DNA of 64,000 nt from an uncultured Ruminiclostridium sp. (GCA_947627695.1 CANQXF010000002.1:1-64000); one strand, 5' to 3'. Shown: positions 54,111-61,970, counted from the first letter of the stretch. Numbers and translations are program-made. Notes: generated from the letters alone by a model not told the origin.

Positions 54111-55400
54111 ACGGAAGGATTTGAAGAACTGCTCAAAGCGGCAAAAACAGCGGTTGAGCGCTTTGTGAGATTTAAAGTGGGAAATAAGACCGACGCCGAC
54201 GATATTTTGCAGGAAGTCTATCTTACCGCATATCAGAAATTTCCCACGCTGAAAAACAAAGACTCGTTCAAAGCGTGGCTGATAAGCATTGCCCGCAATA
54301 AATGCAATGACTATTTCAGAGAAAAGGCGGCAAGGCTGGAGATACCCATAGAAACGCTCACGGAAAAACGCCTTTCCTACGGAAAGCAGGGCGTTTCTCA
54401 GATAAGCATTGTCAGGGAAACCCTTGAGCTTTTAGGGGACAAAGACAAGCAGATACTTTATTTATATTTCTGGAAAGAGCTTCCCCAAACTGAAATAGCA
54501 AAGCGGCTGGATATCCCCGTGGGAACGGTGAAAAGCCGCCTTTATACCGCCAAGCGGAATTTCAAAGACAAATATCCCGTCAATATACCGAAAGGAGAAA
54601 ACAATATGAAGAAACTGCCCGAAATACTGCCTGAATACAAAATAGAGCAATTGCCCGAAGAGCCTTTTCAGTGCGTCTGGGAGGAGCTTATGGGCTGGCT
54701 CGTCGTACCCAGAACAGGCGAAAAGCTGAGCTGGGGACTATACGATATGCCCTCCCGCAAAAGGACGGAGTGGACGGAAATGGAGGTTATCGGCAAAGCC
54801 GAGGTCCACGGCATAGAGGGCGTTGAGACAGTGGCGATACAGCACGACGCCGAAAACTATTACCGCACGGGGAGCATAAAGGAATGCGAATGGCGCTTTA
54901 TAAATCAGCTCACCGACACCCACTGCCGCACCCTTGCGGAAAGCCACGTTGACGAAAACGGCGTGCGCCGTGTGCATACGTTCCTTGACGGAGATGAATT
55001 TATGCAGAACTGGGGCTACGGCGATGACAACTGCGGCAAGGAAACGCATATCAGACGAAAGGGTATACTGAGCCGCGAGGGAAACGTCATAACAGGCATT
55101 CCGAAACCGAATTTACAGTCTATGGACGTGGTGGGAAGATATAAGGTGACTATCGGCGGCAGGGAATACGATACTATTTGTGTAATGGACATCGAGACCT
55201 TTGACGACAGCATAGTTACCGAAAGCTATATCGACAAAAACGGCAGAACGGTATTGTGGCGCAGATTTAATCACGACAACTGGGCGGCTGACAGATACAA
55301 AAAAAGCTGGAGCGAAATGCTCCCCGAAAACGAGCGCCTTTTCGTCAACGGAGAGACCTACGTTCATTGGTACGACTGCATAACCGACTATATTCTTTGA
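54111..55400 (+). CDS. ECF sigma factor with large C-terminal domain
   Basis: A 429-aa protein. Residues about 1-160 are a sigma-70 ECF module: region 2 with DADDILQEVYLTAYQKF and SFKAWLISIARNKCNDYFRE, region 4 with LPQTEIAKRLDIPVGTVKSR. Residues about 166-429 are a conserved domain of unknown function ending YVHWYDCITDYIL, known to me only as the tail of such sigma factors in Clostridia. No ATG/GTG/TTG follows the strong AAGGAGGTG at 54096; the in-frame codon at the right distance is ACG (54111), where relatives have ATG. The first standard codon is GTG 54165, which has no ribosome site and would remove part of region 2. An internal AAAGGAGAAAACA-ATG at 54606 could also release the C-terminal domain alone. 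Confidence 0.78.
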   Translation, partial: TEGFEELLKAAKTAVERFVRFKVGNKTDADDILQEVYLTAYQKFPTLKNKDSFKAWLISIARNKCNDYFREKAARLEIPIETLTEKRLSYGKQGVSQISIVRETLELLGDKDKQILYLYFWKELPQTEIAKRLDIPVGTVKSRLYTAKRNFKDKYPVNIPKGENNMKKLPEILPEYKIEQLPEEPFQCVWEELMGWLVVPRTGEKLSWGLYDMPSRKRTEWTEMEVIGKAEVHGIEGVETVAIQHDAENYYRTGSIKECEWRFINQLTDTHCRTLAESHVDENGVRRVHTFLDGDEFMQNWGYGDDNCGKETHIRRKGILSREGNVITGIPKPNLQSMDVVGRYKVTIGGREYDTICVMDIETFDDSIVTESYIDKNGRTVLWRRFNHDNWAADRYKKSWSEMLPENERLFVNGETYVHWYDCITDYIL

Positions 55401-55405
55401 TAAAT

Positions 55406-55431
55406 AAAAAAGCGGCTTTAGCCGCTTTTTT
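55406..55431. terminator. Terminator after the ECF sigma gene
   Basis: AAAAAAGCGGC/GCCGCTTTTTT stem with a 4-base loop. Confidence 0.9.
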
Positions 55432-55513
55432 ATTAAATCATTTTCACCCTTTCCCACTCTCTGCATAAAATGGTACAGAAGCAAATGCTTCAAGAAAGGA
55501 GAAATTCTGAACC

Positions 55514-55699
55514 ATGAATGAGCATATTTGCTCCTGTGAGCGTGAGAACAGCGTCAGGAGAGTGGGCTACGCCTACGTTCCCGTTCAGCGTATGGGCAAG
55601 GTCTATTCACCCCAGAAGGCGATAATGCAGGGAACCGTCTTTCCAGAGCTGGATATTCCCATAGGAGTTTACGAAAGGGGACTGTGCGATGGAAAATAA
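55514..55699 (+). CDS. cotJA: Spore coat-associated protein CotJA
   Basis: A 61-aa protein of the inner spore coat. The family core is visible as VGYAYVPVQRMGKVYSPQKA followed by IMQGTVFPELDIPIGVYERG. AGAAAGGAG precedes the ATG, and a CATAAAAT box at 55464 could be a mother-cell sigma-E-type -10, though its -35 is not clear. A 14-bp palindrome (GAAGCAAATGCTTC, 55479-55492) lies before the ribosome site. It is the first gene of a cotJABC operon and overlaps cotJB by 11 bases. Confidence 0.9.
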   Translation: MNEHICSCERENSVRRVGYAYVPVQRMGKVYSPQKAIMQGTVFPELDIPIGVYERGLCDGK

Positions 55700-55943
55700 C
55701 AACTGCCGCAGACTGCTCCAGGCAGTAAACGAGGCGAGCTTTTTTATGCAGGACCTTAAGCTGTACCTGGACACTCACCCCGACGACGAGACCGCCGTGC
55801 AGATGTTCAGAGAGGCGGTAAAGCAGTATAAAGCCTGCAAGGAAGCGTTTGAGGAAAACTGCTGGCCCCTGAGAGCAGAGAGCAGCGGCAAGAACTGCGA
55901 TTGGGACTGGCTTTGCGGAGCATGGCCTCCCGCAAAGGTATAA
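55689..55943 (+). CDS. cotJB: Spore coat protein CotJB
   Basis: An 84-aa spore coat protein. It shows the family pattern: LLQAVNEASFFMQDLKLYLD, then THPDDETAVQMFREAV, and a tryptophan-rich end (CDWDWLCGAWPPAKV). It starts 11 bases before the cotJA stop. cotJC begins 12 bases after its own stop. Confidence 0.93.
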   Translation: MENNNCRRLLQAVNEASFFMQDLKLYLDTHPDDETAVQMFREAVKQYKACKEAFEENCWPLRAESSGKNCDWDWLCGAWPPAKV

Positions 55944-55955
55944 GGAGGACTGCAA

Positions 55956-56069
55956 ATGTTTGTATTTGAAAAAAGAACCCAGATACCCGTAAGGATAGCC
56001 AACAAAAATCCCAGACTGGCGGGGATAATCCTCAGCCAGTACGGAGGTCCTTACTCCAAAAGGATATAG
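55956..56069 (+). pseudogene. cotJC: cotJC, interrupted after 37 codons
   Basis: A TAAGGAGGACTG site is followed by ATG and a good CotJC N-terminus: MFVFEKRTQIPVRI, then NPRLAGIILSQYGGP. In intact CotJC (a manganese-catalase-like coat protein of about 190 aa) this motif runs on to a DGE segment; here the frame instead reads YSKRI and stops at 56069. The break point is within 56048-56050. A large serine recombinase gene ends 7 bases later in the opposite direction, so the gene looks split by an inserted element rather than decayed. The missing part is not in the window. Confidence 0.85.
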
Positions 56070-56076
56070 TAAAAAA

Positions 56077-57513
56077 TCAGAGCATAGCCTGATAAACGAT
56101 CTGTATTGTCATATTCTTCCTGTCAAAGATAATTTCCCTTATAACGGTGCGAAGAAAAGCATTCTTCTCATTCTCGGAAACGCCGCCGTCCTTTATCCTG
56201 TTAATGACTTCCGATAATTTAATTTTTATTTCGCTTCTGATTTCTTCTTCCGACGGCTTGGGAACGTCGGCTTCCAGCTCTTTTATCCTGCTTATGATAC
56301 GGGTCTTGTTCAGCCTGTATTCCTCAAGAGAATCAACGCCCGCTTCAAACGCTTCCTTTACCCTTTCCAGCCTGCCGTACTCCTTCTGAAGCAGAACTTC
56401 GTTTATATTATCCTTTTCGCTTTCGGATTTTTTTCGTATAACATAGTTAAAGCTCATATCCTCAAGATCAGCTTCTATCTGACCAATTACCGCTTCATTC
56501 ATTTTCTCTATCGTAATGCTGTGAGATACCCTGCATTGTCCTCTTGCGTATTTGTGACATTGCAGGGACTTTCCTTTTACCGCCTGAACCAGCGTTGCTC
56601 CGCAGTCAGAGCATCGGCAAAGTCCCCGCAGCATAAAATCCGCCTGCTTTTGCTGAGCGTGAGGGACGTATTTTTTCTTCTGCTCTTTTAAACGTTCATT
56701 GGCTTTTTCGTACAGCTCTTCGCTGATAACAGGCGGGTGCCTGCCCTCAACGATAATATTATTCTCCGATCGGTGAAAGCGGTCTGCTGCGTCGCGCCCG
56801 TTGGGATTGCGGCGCAGCTTTCCCAGATAGGTGGGATTGCAGAGGATATATTCAACAGTGCGGTCTTCAAATTTGTTTCCCTTTATGGAACGCACCCCCA
56901 TAGCGTTCAGCTTCGTTGCTATTTTTCGCAGACTCATTCCGTTAACGTAATCCTCAAAGATCATCTTTACGACAGGCGCCGTCCCGTCATCAGGCACAAA
57001 CGCGCCGTCCCCCATTTTATAGCCGAATGGAGGCTGTGAAACTACCCCGCCGCGGGAGAATTTTTCATTCATGCCTCGCCTGACCTCTTCCGCAAGGTTT
57101 ATCGAATAGTATTCGTCCATCGCTTCAAGCAAAGCCTCGATCAATATGGACGTCTTGTCCTCGCCTATCTGTTCGGAGACGGACACCACGTCGATACCGC
57201 ATTGCTTTCGCAGCATGGATTTATAAACGATACTGTCCTCCCGACTGCGGGCAAAGCGGGAGAATTTCCAGACAAGTATCATATCAAAGGGCTTGGGCTT
57301 GCTTTTAGCAAGAGCTATCATCTTCATAAAAGCGGGTCGTTTTTCGGCTTTTCGCCCGCTGATACCCTCGTCAAGAAATATAAACTCCGAGGGGATACGT
57401 ATATCGTTTCGTTCTGCATATTCCCGTATTTTCTTTATCTGGCTGTCGGGAGAATATTCAAGCTGATCGTCCGTTGACACCCGAACGTAAGCGGCGGCGG
57501 TCCTTGTGGGCAT
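56077..57513 (-). CDS. Large serine recombinase
   Basis: A 478-aa site-specific recombinase. The resolvase domain starts AAAYVRVSTDDQLEYSPDSQ with catalytic Ser13 and contains LVWKFSRFARSRED; the recombinase domain includes PPFGYKMGDGAF and ALRKIATKLNAMGVRS-like MSLRKIATKLNAMGVRS; a zinc ribbon follows (RGLCRCSDCGATL ... QCHKYARGQCRVSHS) and a C-terminal coiled coil (about 370-450). The size is like SpoIVCA and other integrases of intervening elements. AAGGAGCC precedes the ATG. Position at the cotJC break marks it as the integrase and excisionase of the element. Confidence 0.93.
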   Translation of the reverse strand: MPTRTAAAYVRVSTDDQLEYSPDSQIKKIREYAERNDIRIPSEFIFLDEGISGRKAEKRPAFMKMIALAKSKPKPFDMILVWKFSRFARSREDSIVYKSMLRKQCGIDVVSVSEQIGEDKTSILIEALLEAMDEYYSINLAEEVRRGMNEKFSRGGVVSQPPFGYKMGDGAFVPDDGTAPVVKMIFEDYVNGMSLRKIATKLNAMGVRSIKGNKFEDRTVEYILCNPTYLGKLRRNPNGRDAADRFHRSENNIIVEGRHPPVISEELYEKANERLKEQKKKYVPHAQQKQADFMLRGLCRCSDCGATLVQAVKGKSLQCHKYARGQCRVSHSITIEKMNEAVIGQIEADLEDMSFNYVIRKKSESEKDNINEVLLQKEYGRLERVKEAFEAGVDSLEEYRLNKTRIISRIKELEADVPKPSEEEIRSEIKIKLSEVINRIKDGGVSENEKNAFLRTVIREIIFDRKNMTIQIVYQAML

Positions 57514-57581
57514 AGACTGGCTCCTTACTTGGCGTTGATTTTTGCAATGACCTTCTTAATTATATGAAAAAGCTCCCGTTT

Positions 57582-57610
57582 ATTATAGCTTAACAGCGCT
57601 GATTTTCATG
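57582..57610 (-). promoter_or_regulatory. Probable promoter of the recombinase gene
   Basis: On the minus strand: ATGAAA (57610-57605), 17-bp spacer, TATAAT (57587-57582). A GCATAA-N6-TTATGC inverted repeat (57633-57650) lies upstream in the divergent gap and may be an operator. Confidence 0.55.
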
Positions 57611-57661
57611 GTCATATCGAACAAGCGCGTCGGCATAAAGTAGCTTATGCGAGGTGATTTT

Positions 57662-57889
57662 ATGGCAGGAAAAATAACGGCATTGCCCTCTGTCGTCACG
57701 TTTTCAGACGGCAGAACTAGGGAGTTAAGCTCGCTTGACGAAAATGAAAGAAAACAGTTTAACGAACGGCTTTGCAGAAGCATAAGCGAAGCTATGAGCG
57801 ACTACTACGCGTATAATAGAAACGACTGGGACGATCTGTGCGGAAAAATCGGATCGCCCGTTGAAAAACAAAGAGATACGGACAATTGA
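57662..57889 (+). CDS. Small protein divergent from the recombinase gene
   Basis: A 75-aa soluble protein: MAGKITALPSVVTFSDGRTR, then a helical half with ERLCRSISEAMSDYYAYNRN. GCGAGGTG lies 6 bases before the ATG. I do not recognise a named family. It is transcribed away from the recombinase from a shared 148-bp gap. Such a position would suit a recombination directionality factor or a repressor, but no DNA-binding motif is clear. Confidence 0.68.
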   Translation: MAGKITALPSVVTFSDGRTRELSSLDENERKQFNERLCRSISEAMSDYYAYNRNDWDDLCGKIGSPVEKQRDTDN

Positions 57890-57914
57890 CTATTTTCAAA
57901 TTTTGTGTTAAAAT
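57886..57914 (+). promoter_or_regulatory. Possible sigma-A promoter upstream of the sigma-WYL gene
   Basis: TTGACT, 17-bp spacer, TAAAAT, starting at the end of the small upstream gene. It would give a leader of about 125 nt, in addition to the dyad promoter closer to the gene. Confidence 0.6.
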
Positions 57915-57980
57915 CAAACTGACGGAATGTTCCCCCAAACGCAGGCGTAAAAAGAAAAACGACGGTTCCTTACTCCAAGC

Positions 57981-58021
57981 CGTATTCAATTTTCTGAATA
58001 CGATTTTGCCTGCGATAATAT
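57981..58021 (+). promoter_or_regulatory. Dyad promoter 1 (sigma-WYL gene)
   Basis: The inverted repeat CGTATTCA-N6-TGAATACG (57981-58002, centre 57991.5) is followed by TAATAT at 58016-58021. The distance from dyad centre to the first base of the -10 box is 24.5 bp, identical to dyad promoters 2 and 3. The sigma-WYL ATG lies 23 bases after the box. Confidence 0.65.
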
Positions 58022-58044
58022 CAGTTCTGCATAGGAGAGACGTT

Positions 58045-59577
58045 ATGACAAGCGAAGAAATAAATGCGCTGATCTTAAAAACAAAAAACGGAGATAACGA
58101 GGCGTGGAGCCGCCTGTATGAAAATTTCAGCGAATACGTTCATTCCCGCGCATGGAAACGAATAGGCAGACTAAAGAATATCTCTGCTCAGAGGAAAAGC
58201 GATATGGAGGAAGAATTGTTTCAGGCGGGCTGGGAGGGCTTTTTGTCCGCGATTCGCAGCTATGACCCCGATCAGGGAAAATTCCTGACCTACGCCACCC
58301 ATTTCATCGACGGGGAGATGTCCTCGCAAACGAAGCTTTTCTTTTCCTCCTCACATGAGCTTACCGAATTTACGAGGACCGGGGCTCAAACGGAGCTTTC
58401 CGTTCCCGACGAACCCGACAGGGGGAAATACAGCGCAGAAAGGCGCGCACTTCAGATAGTTGAGATACTCCGCCTTCTTACAGATGAAGAACACAGCATG
58501 TCCAAGGAGAAGCTCGCCCATTTTCTCAGAATGTACCGTATAAACAAGTACAAAAACGGAACTCCGCCCGAAGCGCCGAATACCATTACAAGCACCGTCG
58601 AGGAAATACTTGCGGAATTGGGTCCGTCCGAATACAGCAGGAGAAACAAGGACAAATACAGGATAATATACGAGGGCTACGAAGAAAACCGTCTGAAGGC
58701 TAAGCAAAACAGGGCAAACGGCGGCAAGGCGGCTCCCATAACCAATTTTTCCTACGTGCATATTTTTTCTTCGGAGGAGCTGGACAGGCTGATACAAGTG
58801 ATCTGCCTTTCGGATATGTTTTCCAACGAGGAGAAGCTGCGCCTTGCAAATAAGCTGATATCCACCGCCAGCGTGTATTATAACACGCCCTTTGTCGACG
58901 GCGATAAGCTGAAATTCAGCCCCAAAGCCGTACACGGAAGATTAAGCGGGAGAACCGTAAAGGATAAACGGGAGCTTGCGCAAAATGTAAATTTCATACA
59001 AAAAGCAATAAACAGTATGCGTCAGATAAAGTTCAGATTTAACTGCTATACGGCGGAGCATACAATGATACCCAAATCCGACCGCTTTCATATTTTGAGC
59101 CCGTATCACATAGTGGTATATCACGACAACTACTACTGTATAGGTCTGCACAATAACGATACGCATATCCGCCACTACCGCATCGACCTTATGTCAGACC
59201 TGGGATTTCTTACGGACGGCGAAAATCCCGTTCCCATCGACGTTTGCGCATTTGACGGACTGCCCATAGGCAACGCGCGCTGGGACCCTGAAAAGTATAT
59301 GGCAGAACATTTGTATATGGGATTTGACGAGCCGACAGACATCTTCATCAAGATAAAAAACGAAGATTACACCATACTTCACGACTGGTTCGGGGATCAT
59401 TACGAAAAAACGCCGCAGATATGCGAGAAAGGATACGATATCGTGAAGGTCAGGACCTCTCCGTTCATGATAGTGCATTGGGCGGCTCAGTACGCAGGCT
59501 CGGTTGAGATAATGAACGATGATATCAGGGCAAAAATACGGGACGAGATACTTGAACTGAGAAAAAAATATGAATAA
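58045..59577 (+). CDS. Sigma-70 region-2 / WYL-domain fusion regulator
   Basis: A 510-aa protein with an unusual architecture. Residues about 10-105 look like sigma-70 region 2: NGDNEAWSRLYENF, LFQAGWEGFLSAIRSYDPDQ and GKFLTYATHFIDGEM, the last matching the -10-recognising segment. No sigma region 4 follows; instead come a WYL-protein-type winged helix (about 134-200, with VEILRLLTDEEHSMSK), a WYL domain (about 315-400, with ILSPYHIVVYHDNYYCIGLH and HYRIDLMSDL) and a WCX-like end (about 410-510). AGGAGA lies 6 bases before the ATG. WYL domains sense ligands and dimerise on palindromes; joining one to a sigma region suggests a ligand-controlled alternative sigma factor. A repressor or activator with a degenerate sigma fold is the alternative. 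Confidence 0.8.
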   Translation: MTSEEINALILKTKNGDNEAWSRLYENFSEYVHSRAWKRIGRLKNISAQRKSDMEEELFQAGWEGFLSAIRSYDPDQGKFLTYATHFIDGEMSSQTKLFFSSSHELTEFTRTGAQTELSVPDEPDRGKYSAERRALQIVEILRLLTDEEHSMSKEKLAHFLRMYRINKYKNGTPPEAPNTITSTVEEILAELGPSEYSRRNKDKYRIIYEGYEENRLKAKQNRANGGKAAPITNFSYVHIFSSEELDRLIQVICLSDMFSNEEKLRLANKLISTASVYYNTPFVDGDKLKFSPKAVHGRLSGRTVKDKRELAQNVNFIQKAINSMRQIKFRFNCYTAEHTMIPKSDRFHILSPYHIVVYHDNYYCIGLHNNDTHIRHYRIDLMSDLGFLTDGENPVPIDVCAFDGLPIGNARWDPEKYMAEHLYMGFDEPTDIFIKIKNEDYTILHDWFGDHYEKTPQICEKGYDIVKVRTSPFMIVHWAAQYAGSVEIMNDDIRAKIRDEILELRKKYE

Positions 59578-59586
59578 AAAAGCATC

Positions 59587-59626
59587 ATCTTCAAAATTCT
59601 GAAGATCGATTTTTCCATAATATAAT
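59587..59626 (+). promoter_or_regulatory. Dyad promoter 2
   Basis: ATCTTCAAAATTCTGAAGAT (59587-59606, centre 59596.5), 14 bp, then TATAAT (59621-59626). The -10 is flanked by CCATAA as in dyad promoter 3. It drives the genes at 59677-61196. Confidence 0.75.
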
Positions 59627-59676
59627 TGAGAGCATAAAAATTGCAGAAATGCAAAAATGGAAAAGGAGAGCTTCAT

Positions 59677-59946
59677 ATGAAAGTTATCAGTATGGAATTA
59701 GGCGGAAAAGAGATAGCCCGTATCGAGGAAGGAGTTTTTATTCCTCTTATCGATTGCAGAGGGCGTTTTCAGCCGAATTTGACAGATTGGTATGAAGATT
59801 GTTTTTTCGGCGTCAAAAATTCCTCTACATTTGAAGAACGCTTCAAAAGAGTTGAAGAAAACGATTATTTCTGTTACAGCAAGCCCGCGCTGAAGCTGAT
59901 AGCCAAAATCACGGACGAGGACCAGTCAGGCAAAAGTCAGAGCTGA
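59677..59946 (+). CDS. Hypothetical 89-aa protein
   Basis: A small soluble protein: MKVISMELGGKEIARIEEGV at the start, then DCRGRFQPNLTDWYEDCFFG. No known domain is seen. AAAAGGAGAG precedes the ATG. It is the first gene after dyad promoter 2, so it should belong to the sigma-WYL regulon. It is followed by a P-loop-like fragment and a 373-aa protein. Confidence 0.75.
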   Translation: MKVISMELGGKEIARIEEGVFIPLIDCRGRFQPNLTDWYEDCFFGVKNSSTFEERFKRVEENDYFCYSKPALKLIAKITDEDQSGKSQS

Positions 59947-59958
59947 AAGGAGAGTTAA

Positions 59959-60087
59959 ATGATAATAGCGTGTTATGCAGGGGTGGGAAAAAGCGTTTTC
60001 GCAAGGAAAATAAGGAGTGGGCGTTCCACCTGGGAAAATTATGCTTTGAAAAAATTCAGAAAGGAAAAGAGAATATGTTCCAATTAG
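59959..60087 (+). pseudogene. Truncated P-loop protein or very short gene
   Basis: AAAGGAGAG and an ATG open a 42-codon frame beginning MIIACYAGVGKSVFARKI, a good Walker A (AGVGKS) as at the start of small nucleotide kinases or ATPases. The frame then turns into basic, unrelated sequence and ends at 60087, 13 bases inside the next gene. The most likely reading is the remnant of an ATPase gene whose rest was lost when the next gene was joined. Confidence 0.5.
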
Positions 60088-61196
60088 TTCCATCCGAATA
60101 TATGAGGAAGCTGTTAGAAGAAAAAGGCTTTACGTTTACGGATTTTCAGAAAGCGGCGCTTATCCGTAACGCGCCAGGCCGAAGCTGGGAAGAAAAGCTG
60201 GAGGCGCTGCGGGAGCTTGCGGGGCAGACTAAGGACGAAAAGCTGCGCCGTCAGATAGAGGAGCGCCTTTGGTTTGAGGAAGAGGCTTTCCGCAGATTTA
60301 AGGACAATTCTGCGGGGCGGTACGTTTACGTCACTGTGGAACACTATGAGATAAAGGAAATAAGCTTCGGCTTTTTTGCGGACTACGAAATGGCAAAGGA
60401 GCACGTCTTAAAGGCTATACGTGAAGACGAGGATTTTTCCGGTACTTATTTCACTATCGAAAAGCAGGTCATCGTCAGGGACAAGAGCGAACTGATAGTC
60501 AAAGATCAGGCAAGATGGAATACTTATATGTTCCCCGAAATGGCGGAGGAGGAAGAAGAGTATGAGGAGTATGAGGGGTATCACGTTTCTTCCGTTCGCT
60601 TTGACAAAGAGGGGAGGATCAGCGATTTTTATACAGGCGAAATGAGCCGTGAAGAAATTATGACGGTGGATGAGTTTAACCCCGAGCGTTTTGAAGCGCC
60701 GTTTTTCAAAATCCCCTTTGAAGCGCCGCTGGCAGCACCCGTTCGTACGCTGAGCAACCCTAAAGGAAATTATGAAGATTACGGCATACTGTTGTGCGAT
60801 ACGAACGATTGGGAGCAGTATATGCGTGATATTGAGGAACGGAAGCGTTACGTGGATTTTTCCGACGTTCAGGTGGAGGTTTATTTTCTGAACGACTACG
60901 GCAGATGGTCGCATGACCATATAAATCCGCTTTATCTGGAAATAGGCGTCAAGCCCGAGAACGTGACGGACGAAAGAGAAAAGGCTTACGTTCGCGCAAT
61001 GGAGGCGTTTTCCGAATACTGGCGTTACAGCATCACAGATGCAAAGACAGAGGACAAGACGGCAGCTCTGGAAAAGGCGGCAATACAAACGGCAAAGGCG
61101 TACCGCGACGTCTGCCGTAAATATGACGCGCAGAAGATGATACACAGGTTCGGAGTAGATGAAAGTGCAGAGACGATCGACGATATTATGTTCTGA
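60075..61196 (+). CDS. Hypothetical 373-aa protein
   Basis: A soluble, acidic protein. The N-terminal 70 residues (MFQLVPSEYMRKLLEEKGFT, then FTDFQKAALIRNAPG and LEALRELAGQTKDEKLRRQI) form a helical region I have seen as the front of many uncharacterised Firmicutes proteins. A glutamate-rich stretch (EMAEEEEEYEEYEG) lies in the middle, and the rest has no recognised motif. The ATG at 60075 follows AAGGAAAAGAG; a longer frame to 59970 has no ribosome site. A transcription unit with the 89-aa gene is likely; a terminator follows. Confidence 0.78.
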   Translation: MFQLVPSEYMRKLLEEKGFTFTDFQKAALIRNAPGRSWEEKLEALRELAGQTKDEKLRRQIEERLWFEEEAFRRFKDNSAGRYVYVTVEHYEIKEISFGFFADYEMAKEHVLKAIREDEDFSGTYFTIEKQVIVRDKSELIVKDQARWNTYMFPEMAEEEEEYEEYEGYHVSSVRFDKEGRISDFYTGEMSREEIMTVDEFNPERFEAPFFKIPFEAPLAAPVRTLSNPKGNYEDYGILLCDTNDWEQYMRDIEERKRYVDFSDVQVEVYFLNDYGRWSHDHINPLYLEIGVKPENVTDEREKAYVRAMEAFSEYWRYSITDAKTEDKTAALEKAAIQTAKAYRDVCRKYDAQKMIHRFGVDESAETIDDIMF

Positions 61197-61280
61197 CAGC
61201 GGCGGCTGCGTATGAGGCGAATGAGGAAAACCGAAACGCTGCTTACAGCTCCTTTTCAGCATAAGAGCTTTCGTATATAA

Positions 61281-61314
61281 AAAAGCAGTACCGTGATAAA
61301 GCGGTACTGCTTTT
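61281..61314. terminator. Bidirectional terminator in the accessory region
   Basis: AAAAGCAGTACCG and complement (13-bp stem) with an 8-base loop separate two converging units. Confidence 0.9.
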
Positions 61315-61324
61315 AACTGTATTT

Positions 61325-61936
61325 TTATTTGTTCCCGAAATCGTTTCTGAATACCAGCTCAAGCGTTCTCAACAGCTCGTCCTGAAACGCTTTGTCCTCA
61401 ACGTCGGAAATATCCTTTCCGCCGTACTTTTCCATCGCCGCCTGAAAATATTTTTTCCTTTCAGCCACCGCCTTCTCGTCGGGATAATACGCCGACACGT
61501 TACCCGAGCAAAACTGCCTGTAATCGTCAGGACATTTCTCCACCAGGTCAAAGGCGCAATCAAAAAATAAAATATCGGGATTTATCCTCCGCCACCTTTC
61601 CACAACTCCGGGTATTTCGCAGCCCATAACAAAGCTCTCCGTTTCATCTGCTATCTGCGTAAGCTGTTCGCATATCTGCGGATCCGACAAGGAAGCGCTG
61701 ATCTCCTGCCTGATATCTTTCAGCCTGTTTTCAAGATACTCTGAAATATCCTGCTCCTTGCTTCCCTCGGGGAGCGTGTAATAGCGATCCGTTTCTTCAC
61801 ATAACGCCAGCAGCTCCCGCATTTTTTCATACACCTTCTGAATGCACTGAGAGTGGCGGCGGGTCTTCCTGCGGGCTCTGCGCTCCCGTATTTTTTCATA
61901 CGCCTTATGAATACATGCTTTGATTACGTTTGTCAT
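61325..61936 (-). CDS. Hypothetical 203-aa protein
   Basis: A soluble protein with a very basic helical start (IHKAYEKIRERRARRKTRRH) and an internal repeat, since CIHKAYEKIRE and CIQKVYEKMRE occur about 27 residues apart. The rest is acidic helical sequence with a possible beta part near FFDCAFDLVEKCPDDYRQF. No known domain is seen. The ATG at 61936 has GGAGGGA upstream; the longer frame runs through its promoter. Dyad promoter 3 precedes it, so it should share control with the 59677 unit. Confidence 0.72.
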   Translation of the reverse strand: MTNVIKACIHKAYEKIRERRARRKTRRHSQCIQKVYEKMRELLALCEETDRYYTLPEGSKEQDISEYLENRLKDIRQEISASLSDPQICEQLTQIADETESFVMGCEIPGVVERWRRINPDILFFDCAFDLVEKCPDDYRQFCSGNVSAYYPDEKAVAERKKYFQAAMEKYGGKDISDVEDKAFQDELLRTLELVFRNDFGNK

Positions 61937-61970
61937 AGAAAATCCCTCCGTTGAAAAAATTTTGTTTTCA

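Noticed and set aside
56048-57978. 12-bp direct repeat TCCTTACTCCAA at 56048 and 57967 as attachment sites of a 1.9-kb element
   Set aside because: Joining the two copies does not rebuild cotJC, and 12-bp matches are expected by chance in 64 kb.
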